From CAYUIS01 sp964444825 (lineage in GTDB: Bacteria > Chloroflexota > Anaerolineae > B4-G1), in the NCBI GenBank assembly GCA_964444825.1, contig CAYUIS010000077.1, positions 1 to 24,049 of the forward strand: a stretch of DNA of 24,049 nucleotides, written 5' to 3'. Below, piece after piece: positions 22,232 through 24,049 of this stretch. A model generated the notes under the pieces. That model was not told where the DNA came from. It did no database searches and saw nothing but the letters and a program-made list of their open reading frames with translations. A program made the translations under genes and the position numbers. How positions within the stretch are numbered: the first letter of the stretch is position 1; the number at the start of each line of letters is the position of its first letter.

Positions 22232-24049
22232 ATGAGTTCACTGGAGACAAAGGGCACNNNNNNNNNNNNNNNNNNNNNNNNNNNNNNNNNNNNNNNNNNN
22301 NNNNNNNNNNNNNNNNNNNNNNNNNNNNNNNNNNNNNNNNNNNNNNNNNNNNNNNNNTGTCGTGGCCCGTGACCGGCGCCCTCGGTGATGGACTCACCAG
22401 CCTGAGCCTGATTTTCCAGACACTGATTGGGGTCATTCCTCAGGGCCTGATCTTCTGGGGAGTGACTTTTGTGTTGTTGAATTCTGCCTTTCCCAGGCCG
22501 TGGACCGCGGCTCTGGTGACGGTGGCGGTCTATCAGATGTCGCTCCTCGGCGGCGTTGTGCCTGCCGCGGATTGGAGCGCGTTGTGGGGCGCCGTTTTGC
22601 TGTTCCCACTGGCCTTTCTGCTGACCGAACTGCGTGCCCGGGAAGGGGGCGTCTATTCCTCGATCCTGGTGTTCTTTGGCTATCGCGTGATGCCACAACT
22701 GTTCACGGATCCCCGCGATGTACTGGTTCAGGGTGGCATTCCTGAAGTGCAACATCTCCTCAGCTACGCCATAGCGCTCCTGACCACGATCGTAGCAGCT
22801 CTTTTGCTGCTGATTGCAAGACGGCTCCTGTTGTCCTTGCGTGATCGACCGCTGGTGCCTAACTGGGTCGGGCTGGTCAGCGCTGCGGGGGCTGCCCTGT
22901 TCGTATGGTCCATATGGGGTGGACTGTATGTGTTTGCCGGGAACCCTGGCTTTGTCAACGATGGCTTTTTGATCATCCTGGAGGAACAGGCCGACCTGAG
23001 CCCTGCCTACGCCATACCGGATCGTGAGGACCGGCTGCAGATGGTATACCAGACGCTTGTTGAGACCGCCGACCGCACCCAAGCCCCGCTGCGGGCTGAG
23101 CTGGACGAGTTAGGCGTGTCCTACCGGCCCTACTATATCATCAACATGATCCGCGTGGATGACCGCTGTTGGCTGAAAGGCCGTTTTGAGGGCAAGCCGG
23201 GAGTGGCGCAGGTGATTCTGAACCCAAACGTCCGAGAGTACCCATATACGATTCCACTTTCCAGTGACCTAGGTGGTGAGCATGGCACAGGCGTGCAGTC
23301 CAATCTGACGGCCATCCACGCTGACGCGGCGTGGGCGCTGGGCGTGATGGGAAAGGGGATCGTCGTCGGGGGGCAGGATACGGGCTATGACTGGACCCAT
23401 CCCGCCCTCAAGCCCCACTACCGTGGCTGGGATGGGGAGCGCGCCGATCACGACTATAACTGGCACGACGCCTGGGATGATACGGCAGTCCCCTTTGACG
23501 ACCATTCGCACGGTACGCACACGATGGGTACCGTGTTGGGCGATGACGGCGGCAGCAACCGCACGGGGGTTGCGCCGGGCGCTCAATGGATCGGTTGCCG
23601 GAATATGCGGCGAGGGTTTGGCAATCCCGGCTCCTACGCCGAGTGTATGGAGTTTTTTGTCGCCCCATACCCACACGGGGGTGATCCCTTTACCGATGGG
23701 GATGTGAGCCTTGCCCCTCACGTCGTGAGCAACTCCTGGGGCTGTCCGTATTGGGAGGGATGCTCCGCCGATACGCTGGAGTCCGCCTTCGAGGCTATGC
23801 GGGCGGCAGGGATCATGATGGTCGTCGCCGTGGGCAATGAGGGGCCAGCCTGTAGCACGGCGGACGTACCTCCAGCCAATTCTGACGCAACTTTCTCCGT
23901 GGGCGCGACGACGGACGGAGGTAGTGTCGTCGGCTTCAGCAGCCGGGGACCGGTGGATGGTCTGATCAAACCCGACGTCACCGCACCGGGAGATTCCGTA
24001 CGCTCAAGCGAGCCAGGTGGGGATTACGCCAACTTCCCAGGCACGTCGA
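22232..24049 (+). CDS. Multi-pass membrane domain fused to S8 subtilisin-family protease (gap inside, 3' end beyond window)
   Basis: GGAGGG at 22221-22226 precedes ATG 22232 (MSSLETKG), which runs into a 100-N gap. After the gap one open frame (from 22360) reaches the right edge. Its first 200 or so codons encode about five membrane helices (LIFQTLIGVIPQGLIFWGVT; LLGGVV...; LLFPLAFLLTELRAREGG; LLSYAIALLTTIVAALLLLI; WVGLVSAAGAALFVW). About 120 residues follow, like an inhibitor or prodomain stretch. Then comes a subtilase domain with Asp in GGQDTGYDWTHP (23377), His in HSHGTHT (23509), the oxyanion Asn in VGNEGP (23836) and the catalytic Ser in PGTS, the last complete codon (24046-24048). The two frames differ by one, which means nothing because the gap length is nominal. 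That the piece before the gap belongs to the same gene is inferred. Confidence 0.8.
22258..22357. other. Assembly gap of exactly 100 N
   Basis: The run of exactly 100 undetermined bases is the conventional placeholder for a scaffold gap of unknown length. It interrupts the N-terminal membrane part of the protease gene, so the missing length and helix number cannot be stated. Confidence 0.99.

Noticed and set aside
23269..23721. 150-codon minus-strand open frame
   Set aside because: Antisense to the subtilase catalytic domain with intact Asp and His motifs; a shadow.

Overview
The window is GC-rich and reads as a fragment of a Chloroflexota genome, most likely Anaerolineae or a relative. The support is indirect: large secreted beta-helix, DUF11 and DUF5107-type proteins carrying a 'YLPL/WLPL' motif, SH3 proteins with Pro/Thr-rich linkers, and a sodium-pump decarboxylase operon. 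One run of exactly 100 Ns shows that this is a scaffold, so it may be a metagenome-derived assembly. I found no tRNA, rRNA, CRISPR array, transposase or phage gene.

Layout, left to right. (1) 1-845 (-): a RarD-type EamA permease running off the left edge, preceded by about 310 bp of noncoding leader with strong hairpins. (2) 1159-5448 (-): a tight four-gene operon of TPR/zinc-ribbon protein, aldo/keto reductase with C-terminal ferredoxin domain, FAD-dependent oxidoreductase, and HAD hydrolase. (3) 5478-5553: back-to-back divergent sigma70-like promoters. (4) 5625-9764 (+): a biotin-dependent, sodium-translocating acyl-CoA decarboxylase (methylmalonyl-CoA decarboxylase type) operon in the order carboxyltransferase, NUDIX hydrolase, OadG/MmdD-like subunit, biotin carrier, OadB/MmdB-like sodium pump. 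The NUDIX gene sits inside the operon. (5) 9791-13101 (+): a 1011-residue secreted beta-helix/DUF11/FN3 protein and a small membrane protein. (6) 13145-14719 (+): a single-chain beta-alpha L-serine dehydratase with all three cluster cysteines.

(7) 14744-17555 (-): a three-gene operon of a ParM-like actin with a roughly 296-residue N-terminal extension, a 96-residue protein resembling a ParR-type ribbon-helix-helix adaptor, and a two-TM membrane protein. This is the best candidate for an undescribed system: a filament, an adaptor and possibly a membrane anchor. (8) 17751-18683 (+): a membrane-anchored SH3 protein, divergent from the actin operon. (9) 18730-22063 (-): an AIR-synthase/HypE-like protein coupled to a secreted DUF5107-like protein. 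(10) 22232-24049 (+): a gene interrupted by the assembly gap, encoding a multi-pass membrane domain fused to a subtilisin-family (S8) protease. The window ends at the codon for the catalytic serine.

Metabolically the window suggests an anaerobe or facultative organism: decarboxylation-driven sodium export, an oxygen-sensitive 4Fe-4S serine dehydratase and a ferredoxin-fused reductase. That is inference from gene content.
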